DNA from: DASXVU01 sp963732855 | Lineage (GTDB): Archaea; Thermoplasmatota; Thermoplasmata; Methanomassiliicoccales; UBA472 | DNA length: 64,000 nt | Reading direction: 5' to 3' | Assembly (NCBI GenBank): GCA_963732855.1 | Contig: CAVTBB010000005.1 | Coordinates: 558,001-622,000 of the forward strand | Shown: positions 43,328 through 52,231 of the stretch, piece by piece | How positions within the stretch are numbered: the first letter of the stretch is position 1 | Layout: each line of letters opens with the position of its first letter | Translations under genes and position numbers: made by a program | The notes under the pieces: generated by a model | The model's database searches: none | The model's input: only the letters and a program-made list of their open reading frames with translations | What the model was told of the DNA's origin: nothing

Positions 43328-44905
43328 TTACTCCTCGCCTCCGAAGAAGCCCCTTAGCACTGGATGCATTTCCATCATTTGTTCCCTGCTTATCGCTTCG
43401 TAGAACTGGATCATGATACCCACCGCCAACAGCACACCGGTACCGCTGGCGTTACCTACCGTTCCGATCAGGTCCGCCCCCGCGGCCAGGGCTCCAACCG
43501 TTGCACCGGAAATGACCGTTACGATCGGGATGTAACGCTCCAGCACTCGTTTGAGCACTCTTGGGTCACGCCTGAACCCGGGTATCTGCAGTCCCGAGGA
43601 CTCGATCTGCCTTGCGACCGCCTCCGGACCCATGTTGGTGGTCTGAATCCAGAACTTGGCGAACATTATTGATCCGAACACCATCACGCTGAAGAATATG
43701 ATCACGTGCGCCCCGATCTGCCAGGTCTCGTGCCCTAAGGCCAGACTGCCATACCGGTCCGGGCTCAGTATCGGCAGCAGCCATTCACCTACCCCTCGTG
43801 GTGTGGACAGATACCAGGCGATACCTCCAGATGGCGTGGTGGAACCCGCAGCGAAATAGCCGAGCCACCACTGTCCTCCGATGAGCGGTATCTGTCGCAG
43901 ACTGTTCCAAAGAAGTAAACTGAACATGCTGACGTTCGCCAACACTGCGGCCATCAAGATGACCGGGATGTTCGACGCGTACATCAGCTTGATCGGATAG
44001 CGGCCGCGAGCCCCCCTGGAAGTGCCGTGCGCTAACGGAAGCTCGATCCTAGTGGACTCGATATAGGCCACGAACATGAAGATCACTATCGTTCCCACTA
44101 GCGCTATCACTGGATTGGGATTCTGAAGTAATATTCGTTCATATCCCCCACCTGCCAGCGACGATGCCGAGCTGGCATGAAGGATGTAAAGCGTTTTCGG
44201 GATGGTCCCGACCGGCGGATTGGTCAGGCTGAGCGGTGCTGCCGTATCATACGGCACCCAATTCACCGTTCCGGTGAATATTGCCTCCGCTACACCCGCG
44301 GCGATGAAGAGCGATATCCCACTGCCTATGCCCCATTTCGAAACGACCTCGTCCATTAGGAACACGAGGTATGAGCCTACGACCAGCTGTAGGATGATAA
44401 TAATACGGGCCATATTGGTGCCGCTGAATAACCCAGCCGCCCCGAACACCGTATCTAGTCCGCCAGTGAAGTTGGCCGACGGAACGAGGTAACCGAAGAC
44501 TTGTGGCACCGCTTCGACCAGGATCATGACTATTACAAGGAACTTCTGAGAGCTTTGGTAGACCGCCTTGTCCTCTTTGTTCGTCAGATCCAGTTTGATG
44601 ATCTTTGCTCCGACGAACAATTGCATGATGATCGACGCAGTGACTATGGGTCCTATACCGAGGTGCATCAGCGAGCCTTGCGCGCCTGCCAATATAGCCC
44701 GGTATTGGGCGAAGATGTCCAACGTCTGTGACTGGTCAAGACCATAGATGAACACGTTGGTCATCACGAAATAGAAGACTAGGATCACGATGACCCATAG
44801 CATCTTGGTCCTGAAGTGGACATGGCCCTCCGGCTTTTTAACCGCCGGTAGCCTGTCCGTTATTGGCTTTAGCTTGTAAAGCCTGCTCTTCTTTTCTTCC
44901 GCCAT
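43328..44905 (-). CDS. secY: Preprotein translocase subunit SecY
   Basis: 525 residues from the ATG at 44905 (MAEEKKSRLYKLKPITDRLP); an ATG two codons earlier (44911) is also possible. About ten transmembrane helices. The plug/lateral-gate entry is LGIGPIVTASIIMQLFVG, and the cytosolic loop IESTRIELPLAHG matches the ribosome-binding loop of archaeal SecY. It forms the channel with SecE and Sec61beta, which are not in this window. The gene lies 16 nt after rpl15 at the end of the spc block. Confidence 0.96.
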   Translation of the reverse strand: MAEEKKSRLYKLKPITDRLPAVKKPEGHVHFRTKMLWVIVILVFYFVMTNVFIYGLDQSQTLDIFAQYRAILAGAQGSLMHLGIGPIVTASIIMQLFVGAKIIKLDLTNKEDKAVYQSSQKFLVIVMILVEAVPQVFGYLVPSANFTGGLDTVFGAAGLFSGTNMARIIIILQLVVGSYLVFLMDEVVSKWGIGSGISLFIAAGVAEAIFTGTVNWVPYDTAAPLSLTNPPVGTIPKTLYILHASSASSLAGGGYERILLQNPNPVIALVGTIVIFMFVAYIESTRIELPLAHGTSRGARGRYPIKLMYASNIPVILMAAVLANVSMFSLLLWNSLRQIPLIGGQWWLGYFAAGSTTPSGGIAWYLSTPRGVGEWLLPILSPDRYGSLALGHETWQIGAHVIIFFSVMVFGSIMFAKFWIQTTNMGPEAVARQIESSGLQIPGFRRDPRVLKRVLERYIPIVTVISGATVGALAAGADLIGTVGNASGTGVLLAVGIMIQFYEAISREQMMEMHPVLRGFFGGEE

Positions 44906-44921
44906 GTACATCACGGGAGAC

Positions 44922-45350
44922 TTACTGCGGGAGGAGGATATGGCCGCCAGCCATTTCAACCTTCTGCTTTGCGGTCTCCGTAGCTTCCGCCACCGTGATC
45001 TCGACTGCGACGCCGATCGTGCCCGAGCCGAGCAGCTTGTCGATGCCCAACTCCGTTAGGTTGATGGCGTACGTCTCACCCGTTTTCTGGGCCGAGCCAT
45101 CCTTGACCAGCTTCTCGACGCTCTGGTCGATGTCGCAGACGTTCATGGTGATCTTGGCGCCAACCATACTCTGTGGCCTCTTGAAGCCGTGGCGACCGAA
45201 GTGGTCTGGCATGAACTTCAGCATGTGCATCGACTTGTGCTTGTGCAACCCGGCGTTGCCCGTGCCTCCGTGCTTGCCTGCGCCCCTTCCGCTTTTCTTG
45301 CCGCGGCCGTGGGTTCTGCTTCCCCTGAACTTGTCGGTTCTGCTAACCAT
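44922..45350 (-). CDS. rpl15: Large ribosomal subunit protein uL15
   Basis: 142 residues from MVSRTDKFRGSRTHGRGKKSGRG, the archaeal uL15 start (ATG 45350). The frame opens 9 nt earlier. The Gly/Arg/His-rich N-tail enters the 50S core. It stands directly before secY as in other archaea. Confidence 0.96.
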   Translation of the reverse strand: MVSRTDKFRGSRTHGRGKKSGRGAGKHGGTGNAGLHKHKSMHMLKFMPDHFGRHGFKRPQSMVGAKITMNVCDIDQSVEKLVKDGSAQKTGETYAINLTELGIDKLLGSGTIGVAVEITVAEATETAKQKVEMAGGHILLPQ

Positions 45351-45369
45351 TGAAATCACCCAATTATAC

Positions 45370-45834
45370 TTACATCATCCTCTCGATGATTTCGTTTATT
45401 TCCTTGCCACGGTAGCCGAGGGCACCGCCGGCATTGTAAGCCCGCTTGCTTCCGCCATACCCCTTCTTCGGAGGTGCGAGACGGAACAGTGGCTTGATGT
45501 TCTTCATGTCCGAGTACCGAACCTCACCCTTCGAGACGGCCCGGGCGAACGATATGATCGAGGAGAAATCGATGTTCTCCTTGACCACGGTGTCGTCGAT
45601 GGGCTTGTCACCGTAGATGCGGCCCCTGAACTTGATCATCCTGGCCAAGGTCTCTTCCGTGACCTCGCCCCAGGTGACGTAGTCCTTCACCTTGAAGAGC
45701 ATCCCCTGGATGTCCGCCGTCTGTGGCAGGATCACACAGTGGTTGATCCGAGTTAAACGGAGCATCTTCATGGTGTCCTCTATGTCCCTATTAACGCCCG
45801 AGTGCCCGCGCACCCTGATGACTGCGAATGCCAT
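45370..45834 (-). CDS. rpl30: Large ribosomal subunit protein uL30
   Basis: 154 residues, the long archaeal form. RVRGHSGVNRDIEDTMKMLRLTRINHCV is the conserved entry, and FRLAPPKKGYGGSKRAYNAGGALGYRG is the C-terminal archaeal extension. It lies 5 nt behind rps5. Confidence 0.96.
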   Translation of the reverse strand: MAFAVIRVRGHSGVNRDIEDTMKMLRLTRINHCVILPQTADIQGMLFKVKDYVTWGEVTEETLARMIKFRGRIYGDKPIDDTVVKENIDFSSIISFARAVSKGEVRYSDMKNIKPLFRLAPPKKGYGGSKRAYNAGGALGYRGKEINEIIERMM

Positions 45835-45839
45835 TTAAT

Positions 45840-46538
45840 TCACGCTCCCTTCGCTTCCACCGGGGCTGAGGCCGGTTCGACCGACGTCTGAGCCATGTGC
45901 ATCTGGACTGGTCCGGAGACGATCTTGAGCCTCTTTTCCTGGTCCTCGGTCACGCGTATCTCGGAGGTCTTCTTCAGCGCGTTGTAGGTTGCCTGCGCAT
46001 AGTTGACGGTGGTCTTGGTGTGACCCTTGGCGTACCCCCAGGAGTCCTTCACCCCGGCCAATGTCAGGATGCTCTTGGCGACATCGCCGACGGCCAAGGA
46101 GATTCCCCTCGGGGCCGGCTTGAGTATGACCTCGACGGATCCCGCCTTCCCCATTACCTCGAACGGCAATGAGTGAGGTGTACCGCAGCCGCATTCCCAT
46201 GAACCGCAGCCGCGCTTGATCTCGATGATGTTCAGCTTGGCGTTGTCGATGGCCTTACGGATCGACGGCCCGACCTCCTTGCCTTTGCAGCGGCCGATGC
46301 CGATGAACCCGTCGCCGTTTCCGACCACGCAGGTGATCCTGAACTTGACCCTCCTTCCGGAGTCGGTCATTCTCTGCACGATGTTGACGTCGATGACCTC
46401 GTCCTTGAGGTCCGGCAGTAGTATGTCCACGATCTCCGCCTCACGCAGCGGTAGCTTCGTGGCTAGCGCCTGGCTCATGCTGGTGACCTCTCCTGTGAGG
46501 ACCATGTGGCCGAGCCTGGTCTTTGGAACCCATTCCAT
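45840..46538 (-). CDS. rps5: Small ribosomal subunit protein uS5
   Basis: 232 residues. An archaeal N-terminal part (WVPKTRLGHMVLTGEVTSM) precedes the double-stranded RNA-binding-like domain with RRVKFRITCVVGNGDGFIGIGRCKGKE and the C-domain with ILKPAPRGISLAVGDVAKSILTLAG. The C-terminus ends in an Ala/Pro-rich tail. It is 1 nt behind rpl18. Confidence 0.96.
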   Translation of the reverse strand: MEWVPKTRLGHMVLTGEVTSMSQALATKLPLREAEIVDILLPDLKDEVIDVNIVQRMTDSGRRVKFRITCVVGNGDGFIGIGRCKGKEVGPSIRKAIDNAKLNIIEIKRGCGSWECGCGTPHSLPFEVMGKAGSVEVILKPAPRGISLAVGDVAKSILTLAGVKDSWGYAKGHTKTTVNYAQATYNALKKTSEIRVTEDQEKRLKIVSGPVQMHMAQTSVEPASAPVEAKGA

Positions 46539-46539
46539 T

Positions 46540-47040
46540 TTAAGCAGCCTCCATGCGGTTCTTGACTTCTTGAACTAGTTTCGCGATATCCTCGCCGATG
46601 TGCGCCCCGTTAAGCCTGTCCTCGGTAGGGAGGATGTCCTTTCCGTGCGGGATGGCGACACCTGCGTCGACCATGCCCTTGAGCGCTGCGAAAACCGCGG
46701 CTCCCTTCGCCGGCACCTTGAGCCCGATGTCGAGCACGCATTCAGTGATACCGTTCTTCTTGGCGCGCTTGCCGACCATGTAGCCGGTCAGGTAGGCGGC
46801 CGGCAGGTTGCCGGTGGCCTTGTTCCAGCCCAGGTCCACTAGCTCGCGCGAGTGTGCCGTGGCGAGGACCCTGTCTCCGACCGCGTCGTAGGCAATGATC
46901 TGTATGCTGGTGTGGCGCAGTGAGTTCCGTACAACTGCCCTCGGGATCCTTGCCCGGAGCAGCCTGGCCCTCTGCCTGTAGTCTGTTCTACCCTCACGCC
47001 TGCGGCGGAAGGCGACTTTGTATCTCGGTCCCGTTGCCAT
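46540..47040 (-). CDS. rpl18: Large ribosomal subunit protein uL18
   Basis: 166 residues. Binds 5S rRNA. RYKVAFRRRREGRTDYRQRARLL is the basic start; IIAYDAVGDRVLATAHSREL and AAYLTGYMVGKRA are conserved. It overlaps the rpl19e stop by 1 nt. Confidence 0.96.
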   Translation of the reverse strand: MATGPRYKVAFRRRREGRTDYRQRARLLRARIPRAVVRNSLRHTSIQIIAYDAVGDRVLATAHSRELVDLGWNKATGNLPAAYLTGYMVGKRAKKNGITECVLDIGLKVPAKGAAVFAALKGMVDAGVAIPHGKDILPTEDRLNGAHIGEDIAKLVQEVKNRMEAA

Positions 47041-47495
47041 CAGTTAGCCTCCTTCAGGTATCCAGCGGTCTTCAGGTGCATCAGGAGATTGTTCCTGCTC
47101 TTGAACATGCCGCCCTTGGCCTTCATGTAGAACTCCCTGTAGACCGCTTTGGTTATTGTCCCCTCGTCGCGGAGCTTTGCCAGCTCAACACGGATCGGGC
47201 GGATCGTCTGGATCCACCTTCTCTTTCTTGGGGTACGGGCACCCGAGGCGCCCTTCCTGCTGCCCTGTCCACGCCTGCGTCCCTTGGCCTTTTGAGCCGC
47301 CATGTATCTGGCCCTGCCACGAGAGATTCCCTTCTGAGGGAGTGCGCGGATGGTCCCGGATTCGATGGCCGTCCTTATGTCCGCCCGGGTAATGGCGTCT
47401 GCGATATCCTCGATCCTGTTCGGATCAAGCCAGACACGAGTGTGTCCGCATTTGAGGATCTCGGCCGCCATGCGCTTTTGATTCTTCAGATCCAT
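47040..47495 (-). CDS. rpl19e: Large ribosomal subunit protein eL19
   Basis: 151 residues, an archaeal/eukaryotic ribosomal protein with no bacterial equivalent. It has LKNQKRMAAEILKCGHTRVWLDPNRIEDI at the start, the very basic KAKGRRRGQGSRKGASGARTP and YREFYMKAKGGMFKSRNNL at the end. Confidence 0.96.
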   Translation of the reverse strand: MDLKNQKRMAAEILKCGHTRVWLDPNRIEDIADAITRADIRTAIESGTIRALPQKGISRGRARYMAAQKAKGRRRGQGSRKGASGARTPRKRRWIQTIRPIRVELAKLRDEGTITKAVYREFYMKAKGGMFKSRNNLLMHLKTAGYLKEAN

Positions 47496-47510
47496 ATCTT
47501 CACTTCCAAA

Positions 47511-48212
47511 TTACCTGTTCAATACGCGGATCTTGAGCTGGTCCGCTTTCTCAATGATTGCCGACCTCTTCTTCCCGCCGACGGTGCCGCCGATCTTGGC
47601 CGCCTGGGTCTTCGGGTCGATTATGTCGAGGTTCGACGGGTTGTACACCAATACTTCTTGGAACCCGGAGGATGCCAGACCACGGACCAATGCTGGTCCG
47701 CGGAATCCGATCGAGACGATGGTCGGCCTGTATTTGTAGTGTCGCCTCATCTTCGAGTGCATTCCCCTCGGCTTTCTCCATTTCTTGCCCAGCTTTGCGT
47801 ACCGGAACCACTCCTGACGGAGGAACTCCGGCCTGCGCCCAGATACCTCTGCGCGCTTCTCGAGCATGGCCTTTACCTCGGGGGAGAGAACCGGCTTGAT
47901 CTTAGCGACGTAGGCCCCTTTCTCTACGACCTCAGCTTCGGCTTCCTCGATGATCTCGGTCTTGGACTCCTTGGTGGCCAACGCGGTGGACTCTTCAAGG
48001 ACGTCTTCCAAAACCTCGATCCAGTGGTCTGCGATCTTAACGCCGACACCGTCGAGGTCATCGACGATCTTCTGCTTCTTCTTGGCCTCCTTCAACGCGG
48101 TGAGGAGCTCGTGCAGGGTCGATATATCCATCTTCTCGAGCTGGGCGGTGTACTCCTCGCGGTAGTACGGTAGGTCCGTCAGTTCCTTGATTTCCTTCTT
48201 GTTCTTGGCCAT
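47511..48212 (-). CDS. rpl32e: Large ribosomal subunit protein eL32 with N-terminal extension
   Basis: 233 residues. The eL32 core (RRPEFLRQEWFRYAKLGKKWRKPRG...GFRGPALVRGLASSGF) starts near residue 120 and fills the C-terminal half. The first 115 residues are an extension containing a helix-hairpin-helix-like stretch (DDLDGVGVKIADHWIEVL) and an acidic Glu-rich linker. Similar extensions occur in other euryarchaeal eL32. The ATG overlaps the rpl6 stop by 1 nt. Confidence 0.94.
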   Translation of the reverse strand: MAKNKKEIKELTDLPYYREEYTAQLEKMDISTLHELLTALKEAKKKQKIVDDLDGVGVKIADHWIEVLEDVLEESTALATKESKTEIIEEAEAEVVEKGAYVAKIKPVLSPEVKAMLEKRAEVSGRRPEFLRQEWFRYAKLGKKWRKPRGMHSKMRRHYKYRPTIVSIGFRGPALVRGLASSGFQEVLVYNPSNLDIIDPKTQAAKIGGTVGGKKRSAIIEKADQLKIRVLNR

Positions 48213-48760
48213 TAGATAGACCTCCCAGCCTTCTCTGTGATGTATATGCCATCCTGGAAGACCCTGGGGTCGAATCCCCTGATCTTGGTGGCCCTTTCTA
48301 TGTTCGCCGCAGTCTGGGAGACCTGTTCCAGGTCAGCGCCGGTGAGCAAGACTTCCGCGCCTGCGACTTTGACCTTGGTCTCGCCGATGATGTTCGCGCT
48401 GCGGGGAGCCTTTTCGCCGAGGAAGTTCTCGATGGAGAACTTGGTCCCCTTGACCGCCGCCTTGATCGGGAAGTGGGAGTAGACGATTTTCATCTTGTAC
48501 TCGTACCCGATCGTGACGCCGACGATCATGTTCCTGATGTGGGCCCCGTAGGTACCGACGATGGCCTTCTCGCGCACCTTCGGCATCTCGCTGCTCACGA
48601 CCACATGGTTGTCAGCTATGGTTAGCTTTACCTTGGGGTGGGAGAAGTTCCGCGACAGCTGACCGTTCTTCGCCTTGAACGTGATTATCCCGTTTTCCAG
48701 GGTTACCTTCACGTCCTCGGGAATCTCGATCTTGTCCTCGATGTATCCGCTTACCGTCAT
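48212..48760 (-). CDS. rpl6: Large ribosomal subunit protein uL6
   Basis: 182 residues with the two tandem uL6 domains; YEYKMKIVYSHFPIKAAVKG and LTGADLEQVSQTAANIERATKIRGFDPRVFQDGIY are the conserved archaeal parts. It lies 10 nt after rps8. Confidence 0.96.
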   Translation of the reverse strand: MTVSGYIEDKIEIPEDVKVTLENGIITFKAKNGQLSRNFSHPKVKLTIADNHVVVSSEMPKVREKAIVGTYGAHIRNMIVGVTIGYEYKMKIVYSHFPIKAAVKGTKFSIENFLGEKAPRSANIIGETKVKVAGAEVLLTGADLEQVSQTAANIERATKIRGFDPRVFQDGIYITEKAGRSI

Positions 48761-48770
48761 CTCATTTCCC

Positions 48771-49160
48771 TCAGTACACGAACGCCAGCAGTTTGCCGCC
48801 GACGCCCAATTCTTTTGCTTTCACGTGGCTTATTACGCCCTCGGTGGTCGAGACGATCAATACTCCGAAGTCCTGGGCCGGAAGATAACGGGCCTCGAAC
48901 TGTTCGAGGTCGACCTTCTTGACCGAGTAGCGGGGCTTGATGACTCCGCAGTTGTTGATCTTTCCCTGCATCTTGACCTTGAAGACTCCGGCCTTACCAT
49001 CTTCGACGAACTCGAACTGGTTGATATAGCCGTTTTCTTGCATGACCTTGAGCACACGGCCGATGAGCTTAGAGGATGGCTTTATCTGGCACTCGCTCTT
49101 TCCCACTGTCGCCGCATTCTTTATTGTTGACATTGCATCATTTAATGGGTCGTTCTGCAT
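48771..49160 (-). CDS. rps8: Small ribosomal subunit protein uS8
   Basis: 129 residues. NDPLNDAMSTIKNAATVGKSECQIKPSS is the conserved start; the C-terminal domain has FGVLIVSTTEGVISHVKAKELGVGGKLLAFVY. It binds the central domain of 16S rRNA. The gene is 9 nt after rps14. Confidence 0.96.
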   Translation of the reverse strand: MQNDPLNDAMSTIKNAATVGKSECQIKPSSKLIGRVLKVMQENGYINQFEFVEDGKAGVFKVKMQGKINNCGVIKPRYSVKKVDLEQFEARYLPAQDFGVLIVSTTEGVISHVKAKELGVGGKLLAFVY

Positions 49161-49169
49161 CTTCTCACC

Positions 49170-49319
49170 TCACGAGTACTTCTTGAACCCGATCTGCGGC
49201 GCGACTTCACGGAAGCACTGCCTGCACAAGTGCATGCCGTACCTCCTCACTATTCCACGCTTCCTTCCGCAGCGCGTGCAGCCTACTGTCCTGCCGAACA
49301 CTTTCTTTGGCTTCGTCAC
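49170..49319 (-). CDS. rps14: Small ribosomal subunit protein uS14 (zinc form)
   Basis: 49 residues from a GTG at 49319 that overlaps the rpl5 stop as GTGA. The protein is the short zinc-binding archaeal uS14: GCTRCGRKRGIV and LCRQCFREVA supply the four cysteines (CxxC...CxxC), ending IGFKKYS. It fits exactly between rpl5 and rps8. It is easily missed because of its size and GTG start. Confidence 0.93.
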   Translation of the reverse strand: MTKPKKVFGRTVGCTRCGRKRGIVRRYGMHLCRQCFREVAPQIGFKKYS

Positions 49320-49837
49320 TCGACCACATCCGCGTTGTATTTCTCTTTCATGAAACTGACCGCTTCGTCCCTGGTCATCCGGTGCTCCTTTGGCAGCTTC
49401 TTCTTCATGATGCGGCGCCGGGTGATCCTTCTTCCGGGTCTCTGGATCGACACACAGACATCCATACCGAAGATGCCTATCTCGGGGTCGTATCTCATGC
49501 CCTCGAAGTCAGTATAGTCACTGATACCGAAGCACAGGTTGCCTTCCTGGTCGAACGAGTACTTGGCGACCCGCCTCTCGCGGATGGTCAAGGCCCGGTT
49601 CAGGAAGTCCTCAGCAAGCTCGCCCCTTAGGGTGACCTTGCATCCGATCGGCATACCCTCACGCACGCCCAGGTCCCTGTTGGTGACCTTGGCGAAGGTG
49701 GTCTTCGGTTTCTGTTTAGCTACCATCTCCAGGACCTTCTCGGCCTTCTGGAGGCGCTCGCCGGCTTCACCGACACCGATGTTGACGACGATCTTCTCGA
49801 TGCGCGGGGCGCGCATGACGTTCGCTTCGTCACTCAT
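49316..49837 (-). CDS. rpl5: Large ribosomal subunit protein uL5
   Basis: 173 residues from MSDEANVMRAPRIEKIVVNIGVG (ATG 49837, overlapping the rps4e stop as ATGA). It binds 5S rRNA. KPKTTFAKVTNRDLGVREGMPIGCKVTLRG and ISDYTDFEGMRYDPEIGIFGMDVCV are conserved. The upstream open frame is out-of-frame rps4e. Confidence 0.96.
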   Translation of the reverse strand: MSDEANVMRAPRIEKIVVNIGVGEAGERLQKAEKVLEMVAKQKPKTTFAKVTNRDLGVREGMPIGCKVTLRGELAEDFLNRALTIRERRVAKYSFDQEGNLCFGISDYTDFEGMRYDPEIGIFGMDVCVSIQRPGRRITRRRIMKKKLPKEHRMTRDEAVSFMKEKYNADVVE

Positions 49838-50544
49838 AGTGCGCTGGCCTCCGGCAGGGATATCTCCGGCACCTTGGCGCCGACGACAAAGACATTGTTC
49901 TTCACCGTGGTCGTCCCATCCTTGAACTTGACCAGGTTGGGGGCGGACGAACGGGTGATGATGTACTCCTCGACGGCCTCTAGCCGACCGGCATGGGCTC
50001 CAGCGATCACAAGGACCATGTTGCCTTTTGCCAGCTTGTAGGTCTCCAGGATCTTCTGGGACGGAACCTCTAGCTTTACCACATCTCCGGACTTCCAGCC
50101 GTCCTTGGCCACGATGACATTCCGTCCGTCGTGCAGGTTCAGCTGGGTCTTTCCGCCGGGCAGGGTGGTCTTTTTCTCGACACGGCACAATTTCCACGCC
50201 TCTTTCCCGGTCGGGACCGGGACCAGACGTATCTTGTCGTCCTCATCGATGACCACGCGGTAGTTCTGCCCGAGCTTCGGGATGGACACTACGTCCATCA
50301 GTCCGACCGGGAAACGGTGGTTCGTGACTACGCGTCCGTCGACCTTTATCTCGCGGGCGTGCAGTAGCTTGACGCCTTCTGCCGCGGTGTCGCACAGGTG
50401 GAGCATGTCACGAATGATGATCATTATTGGCATGCTGACCTCGATCGAGTGCGGGCCGGGGCTTGGGCTTGTGATCCACACATGGGACTTTCTTGGTACT
50501 GGCCAGCTCCGGGGAGCAGTCAGTCTCTTCATATCGTTGCTCAT
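49834..50544 (-). CDS. rps4e: Small ribosomal subunit protein eS4
   Basis: 236 residues from MSNDMKRLTAPRSWPVPRK (ATG 50544, overlapping the rpl24 stop). An S4-type RNA-binding domain (LLHAREIKVDGRVVTNHRFPVGLMDVV) is followed by the central eS4 domain and a KOW-like C-terminus (GNMVLVIAGAHAGRLEAVEEY). Confidence 0.96.
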   Translation of the reverse strand: MSNDMKRLTAPRSWPVPRKSHVWITSPSPGPHSIEVSMPIMIIIRDMLHLCDTAAEGVKLLHAREIKVDGRVVTNHRFPVGLMDVVSIPKLGQNYRVVIDEDDKIRLVPVPTGKEAWKLCRVEKKTTLPGGKTQLNLHDGRNVIVAKDGWKSGDVVKLEVPSQKILETYKLAKGNMVLVIAGAHAGRLEAVEEYIITRSSAPNLVKFKDGTTTVKNNVFVVGAKVPEISLPEASAL

Positions 50545-50915
50545 GAGGATGCCTCCTTCTTCTGGAGTTTGTCCTTTCTCCACTGGTCTTTGAGTTCCAG
50601 CTTGGTGACCACGCAGTTAGATGCGTGGACCGAACGGCTCTCCATCTTGCTGTCTGCCTTCTTCACCGTGACGCCTTCGATTATGATCCGGCCGGTCTCG
50701 GTCTTCACTTCTGTGACCTTCCCTTCAAGCCCCAGTATCGCCGCGTCGCCGCGGACGATCTTTACGGTGTCGCCCTTGACGACCCTTACCGAGCGCCTGC
50801 CGACGTCTTCGGCCAGGTCTGCGCTGAGGTGAGAAGAGACCGTCTTCCCCTTTATGTGCGTTGGGGCGTTGTACAGGGCCTTCCTCTGCTTCCTTGCTTG
50901 CTTGCTCTTTTCCAT
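50541..50915 (-). CDS. rpl24: Large ribosomal subunit protein uL24
   Basis: 124 residues. A basic archaeal start (QARKQRKALYNAPTHIKGKTVSSHLSADL) precedes the KOW domain (RSVRVVKGDTVKIVRGDAAILGLEGKV). It lies 9 nt behind rpl14. Confidence 0.95.
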   Translation of the reverse strand: MEKSKQARKQRKALYNAPTHIKGKTVSSHLSADLAEDVGRRSVRVVKGDTVKIVRGDAAILGLEGKVTEVKTETGRIIIEGVTVKKADSKMESRSVHASNCVVTKLELKDQWRKDKLQKKEASS

Positions 50916-50924
50916 TCTCCCACC

Positions 50925-51323
50925 TCAGATAATCGTCGAGGCCGTGGCTGCGATACGGGGCCACCTCTCGGCGGCCTCCCTGGCGACTGCGCCCTTGATG
51001 TCGCTGCCCTTGGTCTCTCCTTCCTCAGTTGTTATGACTGCCGCGTTGTCCTCGAACTGGACCCACGTTCCGTCAGCGCGCCTGAACGGGCGCCTCTGGC
51101 GAACGATGACGGCGTAAATGACCTGCCGCCTCATCTCGGGCGTTCCCTTCTTCACCGAGGCGACAACGATGTCGCCGACGCCGGCGGACGGGTAGCGCCT
51201 GATGACGCCATGATAGCCCGGGACCGCTATGACCGATATGGTCTTAGCGCCGGTGTTGTCGATGACAGAGAGGATCGTGCCGGTGCATACCCCCCTGGTC
51301 TGGTTACCTGCAATTCCCTTCAT
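50925..51323 (-). CDS. rpl14: Large ribosomal subunit protein uL14
   Basis: 132 residues from MKGIAGNQTRGVCTGTILSVIDNTGAKTI (ATG 51323); GGTGA lies ahead of it. The conserved GVGDIVVASVKKGTPEMRRQV follows. The 19 codons ahead of this ATG belong to rps17. Confidence 0.95.
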   Translation of the reverse strand: MKGIAGNQTRGVCTGTILSVIDNTGAKTISVIAVPGYHGVIRRYPSAGVGDIVVASVKKGTPEMRRQVIYAVIVRQRRPFRRADGTWVQFEDNAAVITTEEGETKGSDIKGAVAREAAERWPRIAATASTII

Positions 51324-51328
51324 GTCAT

Positions 51329-51658
51329 TCACCTCTTCTCGATTATTACGAATGATACTGTCTTGCTGAGCGGCCTGCACTCCGCAATCCGTACCTGATC
51401 GCCCGGCTTTACGCCCAGGCAGGACGGGTTGTGGACGGTGTAGTGGCTCGTCCTCTTTGCGTATCTTTCGTACTTCTGGTCATACTTCAAGTACTTCCTC
51501 TCGACCACCGCAGACTTGTTCATCTTGACCGAGATAACTATCCCGTCGATGACCTGTCCCCTAACTGGCAGTTGGCCATGGAAGGGGCAGTTCTTATCGT
51601 CGCAGGTGGCCGTCGGGGCCTTAACATCAATGCCGATATCTTTAACCTCACCATTCAT
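51329..51658 (-). CDS. rps17: Small ribosomal subunit protein uS17
   Basis: 109 residues from MNGEVKDIGIDVKAP (ATG 51658). Archaeal uS17 start with CDDKNCPFHGQLPVRG, then the OB-fold with KRTSHYTVHNPSCLGVKPGDQVRIAECRPLSKT. The long frame to 51841 is antisense or off-frame rnp1. Confidence 0.95.
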   Translation of the reverse strand: MNGEVKDIGIDVKAPTATCDDKNCPFHGQLPVRGQVIDGIVISVKMNKSAVVERKYLKYDQKYERYAKRTSHYTVHNPSCLGVKPGDQVRIAECRPLSKTVSFVIIEKR

Positions 51659-51663
51659 AAGAT

Positions 51664-51924
51664 TCACCTCGTTTTCTTGATCCGATCTTCCGGTCGGTGC
51701 TGAATCTCTGATCCCATTACTGTGATCTTTTCGCTTCCGTATGTGAACTGGAACCCGTTGCCCTTCTTTGGGACGACCTTCGCCTTTCCTTCGTGCTCGA
51801 TCGAGAGCGTGTTCTTGCTCTCGTCCACCACGACACCGCACATCCTGTAACCAGGATGCGCCGAAGAGACGACCTCAACTTCCAGACCGATGAATTCCTG
51901 TTTCATGAAATCCCTTTTATCCAT
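51664..51924 (-). CDS. rnp1: RNase P protein component 1 (Rpp29/Pop4)
   Basis: 86 residues. Sm-like fold of the RNase P subunit Rpp29: FIGLEVEVVSSAHPGYRMCGVVVDESKNTL and GNGFQFTYGSEKITVMG. It helps the RNase P RNA mature tRNA 5' ends. The position between aIF1 and rps17 is standard in archaea. Confidence 0.95.
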   Translation of the reverse strand: MDKRDFMKQEFIGLEVEVVSSAHPGYRMCGVVVDESKNTLSIEHEGKAKVVPKKGNGFQFTYGSEKITVMGSEIQHRPEDRIKKTR

Positions 51925-51931
51925 GGGACGC

Positions 51932-52231
51932 TCATCTGACCTCGGTCTTGAAGCCCATAGTTTCCAGGGCCTCTTTGACCTTCTTCTTGTGGTCTCCCTG
52001 CAGTTCGATCTTACCGTCCTTTGCGGTGCCGCCGGCAGCGCATTTATTTTTCAACTTCTTGGCCAGGTCGTTGATGTCGATGTCGTTATCGTCGATACCT
52101 TCGATGACCGTGACGGTTTTTCCGTATCGCCTGCTGTCGGTGTATATCTTCACCGATTGCTGCTCACGTGCGATCTCCTCGCACATGCACAGTTCCTTAG
52201 GGAGCCCACATACGGAGCAAATTTCAGCCAT
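51932..52231 (-). CDS. Translation initiation factor aIF1 (SUI1)
   Basis: 99 residues. A small N-terminal zinc site (CSVCGLPKELCMCEE) precedes the SUI1 domain with YGKTVTVIEGIDDNDIDINDLAKKLKNKCAAGGTAKDGKIELQGDHK. It polices start-codon choice. The ATG overlaps the rpl29 stop (TAATG). Confidence 0.95.
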   Translation of the reverse strand: MAEICSVCGLPKELCMCEEIAREQQSVKIYTDSRRYGKTVTVIEGIDDNDIDINDLAKKLKNKCAAGGTAKDGKIELQGDHKKKVKEALETMGFKTEVR

